From assembly GCA_008508345.1 (NCBI GenBank), contig QNGE01001269.1, positions 40,271 through 104,270 on the forward strand: a stretch of DNA of 64,000 bases. Direction: 5' to 3'. Source of the stretch: Paragonimus westermani (lineage: Eukaryota; Platyhelminthes; Trematoda; Plagiorchiida; Troglotrematidae). The stretch's first letter is position 1; each line of letters begins with the position of its first letter. Below the pieces are notes generated by a model that was given only the letters and a program-made list of their open reading frames with translations, searched no databases and was not told the DNA's origin. The position numbers and the translations under genes were made by a program. Shown here piece after piece: positions 46,900 through 59,136 of this stretch.

Positions 46900-48203
46900 C
46901 CCATTTGACCTACCTGGTCGGGTTCTTGTTATCACGAAACCTTATAAACCACTCCTAGCATGGGTTTCTCAACAAGCGTTCTTGCATGACATGCCAGCTA
47001 GAGTTTCTTAACCATGTGACCGAATCCACTGACGCCGATGAGGTGATTATCATTATACTGTTGGACATGGCGGAGGCTATCGATCGTGTGCCTCATAAGC
47101 GTCTCCTGCTCAAAATAGCATCCTTCGGTATACGTGATCCACTGCTTAGCTGGTTTTCGTCATACCTTACAGGCCGCACACAAACAGTAGACATAGGAGA
47201 AAATAGCTCAACGCCCAGACCAGTTACTAGCGGTGTGATACAAGGAAGCGTTCTGGGACCGTTACTCTTTCTCATATATATGAACGATAAATGTCAAGTT
47301 ATCAAGCATGGCAAGCTATTCATATTCGCTGACGATATCAAACTTGTATACAGCTTCCCTCCTGGCAATCATAATGCATGTTTAGAAAATATACGGAACG
47401 ACCTCATGCCATTGAAGATTTGGTGTCAAACTTGGCTGATGAAATTTTCAGCCAGTAAATCCACTATCGTTGTGCATGGTTGTCACGTACCAGATGGCTC
47501 TATGAAGCTGGACGGTCACAGCATATTAACCGCCAACTCAGTACGTGACCTGGGAATGCGCTACTCAAACTTATTCAACTTCGCAGAACATAAGTCTTTC
47601 CTGGTCGCTAAAACCAGACGGATGAGAGGTTACATCAAACACTCATTCTTCCTACCTGCTACACGGTTGCACCTTTATAAACTATGCGTACGACTCCCGT
47701 TTGAGTACTGCACGTTCATATATGGCCACCTGCGCAAGTCTGATAGGCTAACTCTGGAAAGCCTCCAACGTGCATTCACGAAAAGCTTATTGAGTTATCC
47801 ATCTTCTCTGAGCTACACAGAACGCTGCCGGACGCTTGTACTCGATCCTCTCTGGTTACGGCAACTCAAGCTCAAACTTTCACTTATGTATAGTTTGGTC
47901 TATGGCAGTAAATTCGCCGTAAGCTTCGTTAATAGCCTACGACACAGGTTAAGGTATAACTTCAGAAACAAGGACTTCACTTTGGCAGCTCTTAAATCTC
48001 GGAAAAAACTGCGTTCAATTTTTTTCCTAGTAAAATATTCCTACATTTGGAACACACTCCCGTATGCTATTAGGTCCAGTAAGAATATATACCAGTTCAA
48101 ACGAAACTTGAAAACTTTCTCAACAATGACGAACGTCATGTCCATTTTCAAGCTTTACTTGTCTGAGGACGTTATCTTCGAAAACGGACCTAACAACATC
48201 TGA
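46900..48203 (+). pseudogene. CR1-type reverse transcriptase, 5'-truncated (family B)
   Basis: A 405-codon open frame from 46986 covers the second half of a non-LTR reverse transcriptase. It contains motif A as ILLDMAEAIDRVPH (near 47065), the motif B equivalent SGVIQGSVLGPLLFLIYMND (near 47230), the catalytic FADDIKLVY (near 47325), then thumb and C-terminal domains ending past 48000 with an NTLPYAIRSSKN block. Upstream, the same frame shows HGFLNKRSC at 46959-46985 but is preceded by TAG at 46956-46958, where Gln is usual, then LLSRNLINHS. The catalytic aspartates are kept, but the endonuclease and the RT fingers are missing. Closest in the window to the ruined copy at 25.9-26.7 kb. Confidence 0.85.
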
Positions 48204-48620
48204 CAAAAAAACCCCTGTTCCGCGTGATGTCAAGTCATGCACCTCTTAAACCGATCAAAACTACCGCTTTCAGGATAGACCTTGTACTTTTAGACTCGCC
48301 AACGAACATGATAACATGTCTATAGTCAACAAGTATAGGTGTCAATATACATGCCCGTTAGTAACAACCCAAACAACCTGGCACACTCTTACCCCATACT
48401 TGTTGATAGCTTGTGTGTCTGAGTTGTAAACCACCATGCAAAAGCTGGACATCCTAAAATCGCTCAAAAAACTCAATCTTTTGTCTCATGACTGCATAAT
48501 AACCTCGAGTCGCAACTCTTCCTTTTCCTCCCCTGATAGACCACCCGGAAACCTCTCGGTGTTGTCAAACATTCTTCTCATTCCATATACCGTCTGTACA
48601 AAGATAATAGACATCTAAAT
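48204..48620 (+). other. probable 3' flank or 3' UTR of the family B element
   Basis: Follows the reverse transcriptase stop and starts with an A-run and C-run (ACAAAAAAACCCC). A 60-codon ORF (48436-48618) is present, without motif. No second copy in the window allows the 3' end to be fixed. Confidence 0.3.
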
Positions 48621-48624
48621 TCGG

Positions 48625-51600
48625 CAATAATCGTACACTAGGAATAGCTGATAATCGATCTCCTTTCGCGTTATTCAATAGCAGCAGTTCGCATGTGGTA
48701 TATATTTCGTCAATCAACACGATGCTATTAACGTCACGTAGGAGGTTATGTCAGAATATAACATGTTCCATTGTTCGTCATAGCTCACATAGTTAGTTTC
48801 ACTTTATCCCGTTTATCGCATAATTCCTTTCTTCATTCTTGGTTTCACTGATACATCCCGTGTGAGAAAACATCCCCCCGGACTCTTAAAATCCCGCAGT
48901 GGTTGCGCATATCGCGAGCTCCTCGAAATTCTTAGGAATTTGAGCGAAGATTGACGTCCGGTCGAGAGGTCCGTGCATTCCTCGCGAAAGTATATGCGTT
49001 CTCACCTCACCCACATCATGAAAGAATTTTCTGCACTTTTTTCGGGACTATCTACATGGAACAATGGGCAAATTCTTCGCCAATACACCCTCTTCATCCT
49101 CCAAACACTGTTTTTTGGCACGACCTTGAGCATCAGGCCGGCGATCACCTTGTGGAGTCCCAATTAATGTAACAAACCAATTATTTCATGGAAATGTGCA
49201 GACCCCAAGCACTATCTTCTCAGAACCATGAAGCTCGAAGTTTCCTGCCTAGACTTAAACTTCCCCTCCATATAATGTTTGTTTCTGTCTGTCTTGTTGC
49301 TCTACTCACTTAGCTGACTGGTTGTAAAATTATCAAATTTGGTGTTCACTTATGTATATGCTATACATCGCTGCGTTGATCACGCTCTCATGAGTGTGTT
49401 TCTCACAAATGCGTCGAGGAATATACCACTATTACCTCAGCAGACTTGGTTGCCCCTTGTGTAGTGGTAGTCAAACCAAGGCTTATCCATAGCTACCTAG
49501 CACTGCCTCCAATTTTTTCTCCAAAAGAGTGCAACAAGTTGGAATGGACTTGAGACGGATTAAGAATTCCTTCGTTGTGCCTTGACTGCTTACTGCTACA
49601 CTGTTATGAAAAGTGTTGAACTAGCTGGCGTAACGTTCGGAGTTACAGAGTAGATTTATTTCGTTGAATTTATAAAAAAAAATTACAAGGGTGTAGTGAG
49701 CCATGAGTAGAAAAGACGATTGTGTTCTCTCTGGATACATGGTGGCTAGTGTTCGGTCGACCAGGCTCGCTTGAACGGATGGTTGAATGAAGCGACAATT
49801 AGCCCGGGTGCCGATGTGGGGTTAAACCGTATCTGCTTTAGTGTCGGGAAATGTGCTGCTGCTATACCAACGCGGTTTTAACCAAACGACGAAAGTAAAG
49901 CCTTTCAAGCAATGAGCAACTATTACGCCAACCACACGCTACGGCGCGTATCTTGCCAGAGGCAACGACTGTCCCACACTGTGTTGCTTCTTCATACAGT
50001 GCCAAACATGGTTGGCCTACCAGAGAGCCGACAACGAGGTTAATTGGGTTGCAGCTCGGATAGGTAGTGGGGTGTGTTACCTGGTAGAAACTAATCAATA
50101 AACTTCTGTAGTCCAGTGGAAGTTCCAACCATCTCCTGCTGAAACGATTCGGCAGACTTGAGTTTCATTAATCAGAAATGGTTACTGGTACGAATCCTTC
50201 CGAGAAAGGATGCTGAACTCCGGTCGTACTTCACTGGGGCAGCCGTTTCGGACACCTCATCGCTGACCCCTTACTATCAAGAACACGTTATCGCACGCAG
50301 ACACGAAATGAAGCACAACTGTGCATTTACGCGCGGTAATCTGGTCATACCTAGTATGCGATGGAAAACTGAGTATATATTGAGCAAGTTCAGCTTGCAG
50401 CCAGCTGTTACTATCGCGCATTCATCATGCACTGAGGAACAATCATAGGTGGAGGTTAACAATAATGACAATAATAATACCGTTCAGACCGAGGTACAGA
50501 AAAGAACGAATCAATCAGTACCGCATAACTTAATGTATGCTGCAATTCAACTGTAAGACTGCGTGCGTGTTAAAGTACTGCGAGGTTCTTGCCGACTGGA
50601 CATGAACCCATGAACTGTGTGCTCAGGTTACAGTAATATAACCTTTATGCACCAGAACTAAGGCTCAGACCGCGAATTATGACGTGGAAATTAGAAGTGA
50701 AAATTTGGGTGTGCTATTAAATTAATTATCGCCTCTAGCGACTCAAAAAATGTTGTATAAATGTTTTTCAGGCAGATTTTTTTGTCTTCAAGCAGAAATT
50801 CCCTCGTTTACAATACAACTGTGTTAAAGGTGTTGATGTTTTCAGCCGCTTCGGCAGTCCCTGCGTAATCAACTTCACAACGAACAGTGCTATCCTTACC
50901 TGCCAACAATAATCTGGTTGACTTACTTCGGGGAGTAAAATTACTGGTGAGTTGCTCGTGGGCTGTGTTTCACAATCCGATGTGGAACATGTTTGAGCGT
51001 GTACTGATCTACTGCAGTCCACTCTAAACTTTTGTTGACGTTGAGTTACATTCGGTTCATGTAGGTTATAGCTTCTACTCGCTAATCACCTCTTTGTTGT
51101 GGAACCAGTGCCAGTTAAACTGTTTCTCACTTCCACTCGACGCCGTTATACGTATCATCATGAACTGGTACAGCCTACTTAATACACCGTTCCTCCTCAT
51201 CAGTGCTGTGTTTATATGGGCTGTTCTCTTTACTTTTGGACGACTGAGTGAGTTTTCACAACATCTGCGGCCATCGCTCTTCTTGATGGCTCAACAAACC
51301 GTCATCTCATCTAGTGAGCAGTGTACTATTTGTTGACCTCGTTTTAACTTTGCTGCCCGTTTTTTGAAGCCTAACATGCCTTCAGCAAGCGGCCGATCTA
51401 AGATTTCAACTAGTTTTGGTTTTATAATGCGGTGGTTACACCTTCTAGTTTTCTTATGGAGCCGCACGTTAGTCAGCCTACTGGTTTTACTCCAGCAAGG
51501 CTCTTCACACCGGCTCACAAGTGACTCGTGAACTCATGTTTTTCATCACTGTTTATGCAGTATGGCCCCAATTCATTGTATTCACTGCCGTCATCAACCT

Positions 51601-52920
51601 TTGATATAGGGACGGGCTGATTTACTGGCGCACTCTCAGGCTATAAGACATTATTGGTTTGCCACATCGAGCTCAGCCCACCACTTGCACTCATTAGTAA
51701 GATGTGGCCAAATGCACCACACATTGATTCTAAGGTCATAAGAAATCATTACTGCTCAGTTGTCTCAGAAGAGCGTTCGTGCATTTACCCACTTACTTTT
51801 TTAAGTTCATCAAGCGAACCAATCACGATAAACCTGGAGCAGGCCGGCGACCGACCTTCCTGTTCCGATGCTGAAAATCAGTGTAGCCCTACTGCCAGCG
51901 AGCCCCCGATTAAAGCAGCAGAGAACTATCCGTGTGACAGCCACTTCCTTGGGCCCTCATTTATTTTTCTTAAGGAGGACATCCGTGTTACAGTGATGAG
52001 CTGACCTCATACCAACTGGACCACAATGTGTACAATGCTTGTTCTAACGCCAACGTAGGTGGTCAGCGTAACAACATGCACTTTTTGCTCCCAGATATGT
52101 GATAGCAAGAGCTCGTCCGTAGTTATCCTGCTCCTTTTAACGAACCATTTTTCACTTGATGTTGGTCTATCCGTTTCACCGCCATCAGCCCACCTAAGTC
52201 TCAAGATCCTGATGCGCTCATGGATTCTGCTGAAACTAGTGCGTGCACTGTTATGTTTGATCATGGAAAGTTTGGCACTGCTAGACTTATATATGGATCT
52301 GAACCAGGGACAACTAAAGTGATGGTGGAGACTCTGCCCCTAAGGATGAAGATCGTACTAAAGCTCAACAACGCTTCCAGCTTAGTTCAGATGCCCTAAT
52401 TAACGAATGAGAGACCCTGCAGATTAGTTGATTGTTGGGCAGTTAAATTTTGAAAACGGAAGGATTGAACCCAAGAACTCGCATGTTAGATTTAGAGGGA
52501 AGACAGGTCGAAGCCCCAATGTTAGGTCCTACAGCAGCTCCATGGAAGGTAGCTGTTGCCGGCCCCGGTGCTGATGGCAATGGTTTCCACGGTGGACTGC
52601 CAACAGCAAAATGGGAAGGCGGAATTTTATACCGAAAAGCCGTTTTATCGAAACTTTCCAGGGTTGGAAGTGAATACGTTCGATGGCTCCTCGAGAGACA
52701 AAGAATGGGAACGTCCATATCTCAACTTACTGTCCAGGAAGAGCGGGAGGGGCCATCGAGCAGAACCTCCCGTTCAATGTTGCAGTGTCTTGTCAAGTCT
52801 TCGAATGATGCATGTACCTTCAAATAAATTTTCAGGTGGTGTTAATGCACGTCAGTGACTCGCGAAATATTACGTCCAAATGTCACATCTCAAGGCCGGT
52901 GGCCTAGAGACAATTTCACA
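48625..52920. other. no recognisable gene
   Basis: Many short ORFs on both strands. The longest are 51654-52004 (+, 116 codons) and 52450-52827 (+, 125 codons), the latter in a GC-richer stretch beside the CR1 copy. None carries a recognisable domain. An A-run lies near 49672-49681. Confidence 0.35.
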
Positions 52921-52924
52921 ACTG

Positions 52925-54640
52925 TACACCGTGCAAGCAAACATCTCAGCGATTTCAACAACAGATGCACGGGTTTGGGGCCTGGGCCGAAATCGCCTGG
53001 TCCCCATCAGTTTATCTGCTACAATAACCAGCAGGCGTTTACTGATCTGGAAGACGACCACTGAAAATGGGGTATTTCATCGCTGTTGGGAATTAGTGCG
53101 AATACTAAGAAAAAAGTAAAATTACGAGGCTAACTAAGTGTAAGCTAAATTGGAACGTAAGAACGCTTCAACATGCTTTTTAGAAAGTAGTTGATAACCT
53201 CTGAAGGAATTTCGTTCCATTGACTAGTAACTTTGTGAGGAGAAAACTGTTATATAAGAATGCCTCGGAGAAGTAACTGGTAGATTTTTGTCATGACCCC
53301 GGGAGACTCTATTAGTTACTAAGAAGAAGAAGAATGGCCCAGCGAATCCCTCGCTGAACAAGTGGCGTGCAATAGTTGTCACGGCGGACTCAATGAAGTT
53401 CACGTGGATACAAGCGAAGCGTTTCCAGCCAAATGCAGCAGGCCAGCGACTAGCTTGGCAACCGTCCGCTGAACACGTACACCAACGAGCACGATGTTAT
53501 CTTAAGTGGTATGCACGACTTGCTTGGCGTACTGGAGCAGTGGGCTTGGATAAGCTGCGTATGCTTCGAATGTTTTTTGGCTAGATTCGCAGCAGTCCGT
53601 TTTATCGTGTCGAGAGAAGCGAACCCATTCTGCGGTCTTCTGGTGATGGTGTGCAAAAAGCAGGTTAGATGAAATTCAGATGCTCAGGCATTTCATCAGG
53701 TGGATTTTCGTTGTGTCCCGTTGGTGGTGGGTGGATATAACTGAAGGCTTATTCCTCGCATCTCTGTGTGAGAAGAGAGGTGGTAGGTCCTGAAGGAGTG
53801 CTCTGGAAAAGAGAGTGAAAACTGAGGCGGGTGACGTTGGTTGTAGACTCGCGGTGATCATCATTCAGTGGAGGGTAGGTTTAAAGAGCCTTTTGAGGTG
53901 CGGCGGACTCCTTGTCACGATTTGGGCGTAGATGGTTACCTCCTTGGGACGGGCGACCTGCTTTCGATTTTCTGCAAATGATGCTATCCTGGTCATGCTC
54001 TTCCTCAGAACCCTGGGAAAGCGATTCGCTGTCTTTTGAACCCAAAAATTTGTGGGGTTGTTGGGCGGTGTTGTATGGGCATCAAGGCCGCCTGTGTGCC
54101 CCACACTCGTACCAAGGCTCCAATAGTGTTCTGATTGGTCGCGGCTTCAACGACTAACGGCTCACTCATCCATGTACCCCAAAATGATCTGATTTCTTGT
54201 AAATGCGACAATACACGATGCGCTTCTACTGAGTGACTGGTTCTCACTAGCGTTTTCATTGTCCGTAAGGCATGTAGCCGATGGGGATCGGATACAGATA
54301 CACCACTGGCGTCGCGAGCAGGATACAACTGGCTGCACGCAGGATTATTGGAATGAAACTTGAGTCTTGGGGAAGCCGACCAGGCGCAAGCTTCTGAAGT
54401 GCAGTGGGGAAGCCCAGAGTGCCGTTCTGAACACAGATTTTGGGTAGAAAGAATTTTGTAGCCGTTGTGATGAGGGTTACGGGAGATGAAGGCATGAAAG
54501 ATTTCGAAGAGATGGTTCCCTCGTTCGAATCACTCGTGCTCGACTGCTGAGTCTTTATGAACAATGAGTGTGGGGATGGCCCGCTGCTAACACACCCGCT
54601 TGGAGGCGCCAAGGATGTTTGGGATAGATCGTAGGAAGGG
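52925..54640 (-). mobile_element. CR1-like family A, internally deleted copy
   Basis: On the minus strand, 54104-53865 aligns with the region just before ORF2 of the intact copy: KTANRFPRVL against KTANHPPKAL, and IYAQIVTRSPP against TYAQAVMKRPP. Upstream at 54612-54256 lies a Ser/Thr/Pro-rich reading frame that could be ORF1. Soon after, the sequence jumps to the reverse transcriptase C-terminal region (PLLQYAKQVVHT near 53530, LRLYPRELH near 53420, against PLLEYANQVVYT and LDLYPLEFR). The copy ends with the family A 3' UTR at 53085-52955. Most of the endonuclease and reverse transcriptase is therefore deleted. The remaining frames contain stops and shifts. Confidence 0.75.
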
Positions 54641-54644
54641 AGCG

Positions 54645-55585
54645 TTACCCTTGCTTTGGTGTACGTCCTGTTTTTGGCCTGTTTACGACGCTTATACCAT
54701 CCTTGCTAGGATAGGCCAAGCGGGAATTTCGTTACGTCGGAATGTGTGGATTTCGTTTGGGAGTTCTCATCAAGCGCTGCTCTGACGCTTAGATTAGCGT
54801 GTAGCGTTACGAGTAGGCCAGCCTAATTTTGGAGACCCCGAGGAGCAGTCTGTTCGCGGTGATCAGTTTTTCAAGTTCAGAAATGAACGACGCACTCTAA
54901 CTAGGCATAGCTTGGGAGGGGTTAGCACGGAATTTTCCGTACAACACAACTCGTCCCTCTGGGATACCTTAATCTTTCAGGTTGGCTATAACCTCCTATG
55001 TCTGCATTGAAAACAGCACCACTTCCCGTCATACCGCCACAAGTCCGGAAAGGAAGAGGACTACATATCTTTTGGAGGATCAGTTGTCTTCGCATTTCTG
55101 CCAGTGCACGCTTAGTATTCTCCGTGATCTTTCTTGTAAAGGACATTCACGCGGAATCTGCAACAACTTGATCTCCTCGGTGGCATTCGGGAAAATCGTG
55201 TTCAGGCGCATTCAGAAATGTTGTGTCGGTTACGCAGATAAGCATAACACGCGTGCCTTTAAACAGATAGCTCATGCAGACTAATGGGCCATTCGAAGTT
55301 GTCAGTAAAAAGTGCTGTCCCCTTTTGAGGTTAGTACCGTTACAATAGTGTCACTGAAGGCGGGCTTAGTGCTGCGTGCAATTATGAACCTTCATGCGCC
55401 ACCCAAAATGACCACACAGCTCGGGGGTTTGCGATCCGCTATAATTGCTGGACCTAGTGTCAGTACTTGTTATAACAACGCAGTTAAGTTCTAATAACGA
55501 ACAGGTAAAATAATTCAAAACAATAGCTGGAACAGATGGAACGTTATTTGGGAGCAAGTACCGTGAAAGTCAATGCTCAGGCTGC
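54645..55585. other. no recognisable gene
   Basis: Spacer between two family A CR1 copies in opposite orientations. Short ORFs only. Confidence 0.35.
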
Positions 55586-55589
55586 CACC

Positions 55590-58195
55590 AAGTCAACAAG
55601 CAGGCTCTTAGCGGCCGCAATGGTCGTGCATCCGAGGACGAGGCTATCCTTGGCGCCCTAGACCGTCTCCTATTTATTAAGCGTTTCTTACATCTTAATA
55701 TGTGTGACTTCAACGCACCCAAACTCAACCCTATATTGAGTTCTCACGAGGACTATGACTGCGGATGCTACAAACCCTTGGCAATGCCGATCCACGAGAA
55801 AGCCTGGACACAGCATATCAAACTACCCACTAGGCACTGTCCAAGAGTTACACCCTCCTTGCTTGATGTGGATGCCATGAATAAAGCTCGTCTGATAGAT
55901 AGAGTGGTCATAAAACCACCGTTGGAGCACGGGAACCACACGCTACCAGCCTTTGACTTCGTCTGTTACTGGCTTCGAAATGTCGCAGCAAGGAATTCAG
56001 TTCGAAATTTCCAGAAGGCAGACTCTAGCACATTGAGGGCATTCTTAGGAACGCCCAGCGTTGCATCTGACTCATCGCACTCATACTACATTTCCTTCAA
56101 AGCTGCCATTCCTGAGGCTGATGGGGATTACTGTGGAGGTCCTCCTGCCATTCGCCGCTTCGGCAGAACACACGCCGATTTTTGGCGTACGTTCTCGTCT
56201 ATTCTGTTAACAGAAGCTAACGAACAGGCCGAAAGACCCAGGAGTCCTTCTCTCTGTATACAACTAGTGCAATCCAGAAGTCCGCCAACGCATATAACGG
56301 GCATATTCAAAAATTCTATTGACAATCCACGAGAATGAGAATCTTCTTTCAAACTACACGTGTCGCCAGAGGAAAAATAAGTCGTCAGCACTTTCTCTGA
56401 GGCTTCCAGGTTTGGAAACCTACCTTAACTCCAATCGGCTGTCAAGGCGTTTACAAGGTACTATTTAGCAGTCTACAGTGTGGTCCCGCTAAACTGGCAT
56501 CCGATTCTGTCGTGGAGAAACTTCCAGTGTCCGCTCATAACAGCTGGTTTTTCTGTGCTCGACGTTCAGGATCTGTTGGTTCAGGTCAATCAATATGGCA
56601 TCATGAGACAAGACGCAATCAATCCCCCTTCCTCAATGAAGCGGCCCTTAGCTTAGCGGCGCCCTCCTTTAATCTGTTTTAACAGACACTTTGAACCGGT
56701 ATGGAAAGACGCCACCGTCATGCCTTGATTTAAAGCAGGTGATCGTCACTCTCCTGCTAGTTATTGACCGATCAGCTTTATCAGCATCCCATGCTAGATA
56801 ATGGAACGGCGGTTGAAACGCGGCATCATCAAGCACTTCACCTCAAATAAGCTCTTCTCTCCTACTCAGCATAGCTTTCTTCCCGATCGGTCATGCATAA
56901 CCAGTACGTCGATCTTCACGGACAATCTGACAGAGGCAAAAGACAACGGTCACACCTCAGATGCTATCTTCTTCGAATTTACCGAAGCCTTTGACCGTGT
57001 CCCACACGGTCCACTTGCACATAAGCTAGCATCTTACGGGATCCAGGGAGAGGTTCTTTGCCGGATTGCCTCCCTTCTTCGTAACGGGGCTTTCAGAGTA
57101 AAACCCAGTTTGGACCTTTTTCTCCCTCCTTAGCCTCTCCGTTCCTCAAGGATCCGTACCTGGTCCACGGTTGGTTCTGACATATATAACAATGAACTCT
57201 CCAAGGTTATTTCTAAAAACGCCCTCCTTGATGCTGATGATCTAAAAATCTGGAATGCGTGTGATCCGAATACACTGCAGATTGGTCCTGACCGTATTAA
57301 GTGTTGGCAGGATGACTGGAGGCCCCCTTTAAGCGACGGCAGGTGTGCACACATGTCGTTCAGGGGAGACACCGGGAAACTATTCATGATATACAGTGCA
57401 CACAGTGTAATATATATGGCGTTGATCTTAGCAAGGACCTAGGGATTTGGCTTTCGACTGACTCATCCACTTTTTATCACCACCAGAGGGCGGCTCCAAA
57501 GAGATTTGTGACTCGGGTCGCTAAAAAGAGCCTTTCATTGCATAGATAAGCATGACATTCAAACTTTCTACGGAATCAATGTGAGACCACTGCTCTAGCA
57601 TGCCGATTAAGTTTTTTGCATCGGTTTTAAGAAGGATATAATTACCACTGAACGTGTCCAGCTGGTAAGCACCAAAATGGCCTCTGGCCTGTGGTATCTC
57701 TTCTACGAGTCCCGTCTTGACCTTTATCCAATTCACTTACGAAGCTTCCTCGATGGCCTGATTCTTACACAATTCTTCTTCAGCGCAGGATTGGTGCAGC
57801 AATTATTTGTCTCCAGAAGTTGATAACAATCGAAGGGATCAAGACCAGCAGCTTTATAAGCTTTGACCCCGGACCTTCCTCAGGCAACAGTACCTTTTAT
57901 AGGGCTGTTAACCACTGGAACGACCTACCGTTATAAGTTGTTGATCGCTCCTCTGTGAACCGCTTCAAAGTGTTATTGGATACCCACCCAGCTGGAAACT
58001 GTTACAGCAGTAATTTACTGTGTTATGGTATATCACAATTTTACCCTGTTCTTGGTACTTTCTGTGGTGCTACATCCTGTTTTCAGTGACTGCCTTCCAG
58101 GTCAGCAATAGGCCACCAGACAGCGAAACAGACAAACTGACTTAATAGGGGTAATTTGGGCGCCTAACCTCGAACCCCTGTACAAGCAGCTGGCT
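55590..58195 (+). pseudogene. CR1-like family A, 5'-truncated degenerate copy
   Basis: Aligns with the intact element from the middle of the endonuclease onward. It has MCDFNAPKLNP near 55700 (MGDFNAPKLNS in the intact copy), then LPTRHCP and VVIKPPLEHGNH, where the GHSDH box has lost its catalytic pattern. Later come SCITSTSIFTDNL near 56900, FFEFTEAFDRVPHGPL near 56970 (the motif A Asp is replaced by Glu) and DADDLKIWN near 57232 (YADD altered to DADD). The C-terminal region is followed by the shared 3' UTR ending in CTCGAACCCCTGTACAA near 58192. Stops and frameshifts are frequent, so it is older than the 11.6 kb copy. Confidence 0.88.
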
Positions 58196-58199
58196 GAAA

Positions 58200-58815
58200 T
58201 TTATCCGCAGGGAGTTTATGCTGTAGCCAATTTACCGTATATATATGGGTTTGGAATATCGTGGGAGTAATTGTGGACGGAGAATTTCTTTGTTTTAATG
58301 CGCAAAGATGTTTATCAAGGACGCTAAGGATTTGCACTAAGTTTACAGCGAAATATGTTGACGAGATAGCTGAAGTCTTGCTATCTGGTTGATAGAGGGA
58401 ATAAGGAACCAATGATTAATGAACATGCACCGTATAAGTTGTAAGCCATTTTTCTGGAGACTTTCCGTTCGATATTCCTTGAAATATGTGCCGACAGTCG
58501 ATTAGTTTGGGTCATTATGATCATCCTCACATGCGATGGGAAACCACTGAAATTTTGAGGTGTCGTTGGTAAGTAGATAAGGCCGCAGCTGATGACTTCT
58601 AAATATAATGCGGGCGGATCCCGTCGTGATCTGCTTAGTGTAGATATTGTTCACCGTAATCGGTGTAAGCTGCTATGGCCTTAAGGTAACCAGAAAATGT
58701 GTAAAATACTTAAGTTACTTCATTACCAAGAAGACGTAATATCACGTGTCTTCCGGAAAGCAAAGCGATTCAACGAGAAGTGAGGAACTGTAATGCATGA
58801 AGCCATTCGGGGTTA
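58200..58815. other. no recognisable gene
   Basis: Spacer between the CR1 copy and the tandem duplication beside the MULE. Short ORFs only. Confidence 0.35.
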
Positions 58816-58818
58816 AAA

Positions 58819-58941
58819 GCTCGATGGTCAGCCTACGTGCACCCTATAGTCACAACGCCACGACCTATGGTTGGACGCACTGACGTCTATGCTCGACGGT
58901 CAGCCTACGTGCACCCTATAGTCACAACGCCACGACCTACG
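58819..58941. repeat. tandem duplication, 72-bp period
   Basis: 58819-58869 and 58891-58941 are 51-bp copies differing at two bases (start GCTCGAYGGTCAGCC, end CCACGACCTAYG), separated by 21 bp. A further ACGTGCACCCC follows. It lies about 200 bp beyond the 3' end of the MULE transposase and may be in its terminal region. Confidence 0.85.
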
Positions 58942-59136
58942 TGCACCCCCAGAGAGAGAACATCACGATATTGAGCTATCGAAATACGTTTATTATATTA
59001 ACATGTTATCATTATCTAGGTTATTCCGTCGGAAATCAGGAAGGCTGCATGCTTTCTGTTCCGCTTCAGTAGAAGTCCTCCTTTTGCTGTGCATGCTGGT
59101 CTACAGTTAAACCGTATGTAACATGTTAATGGGGTA

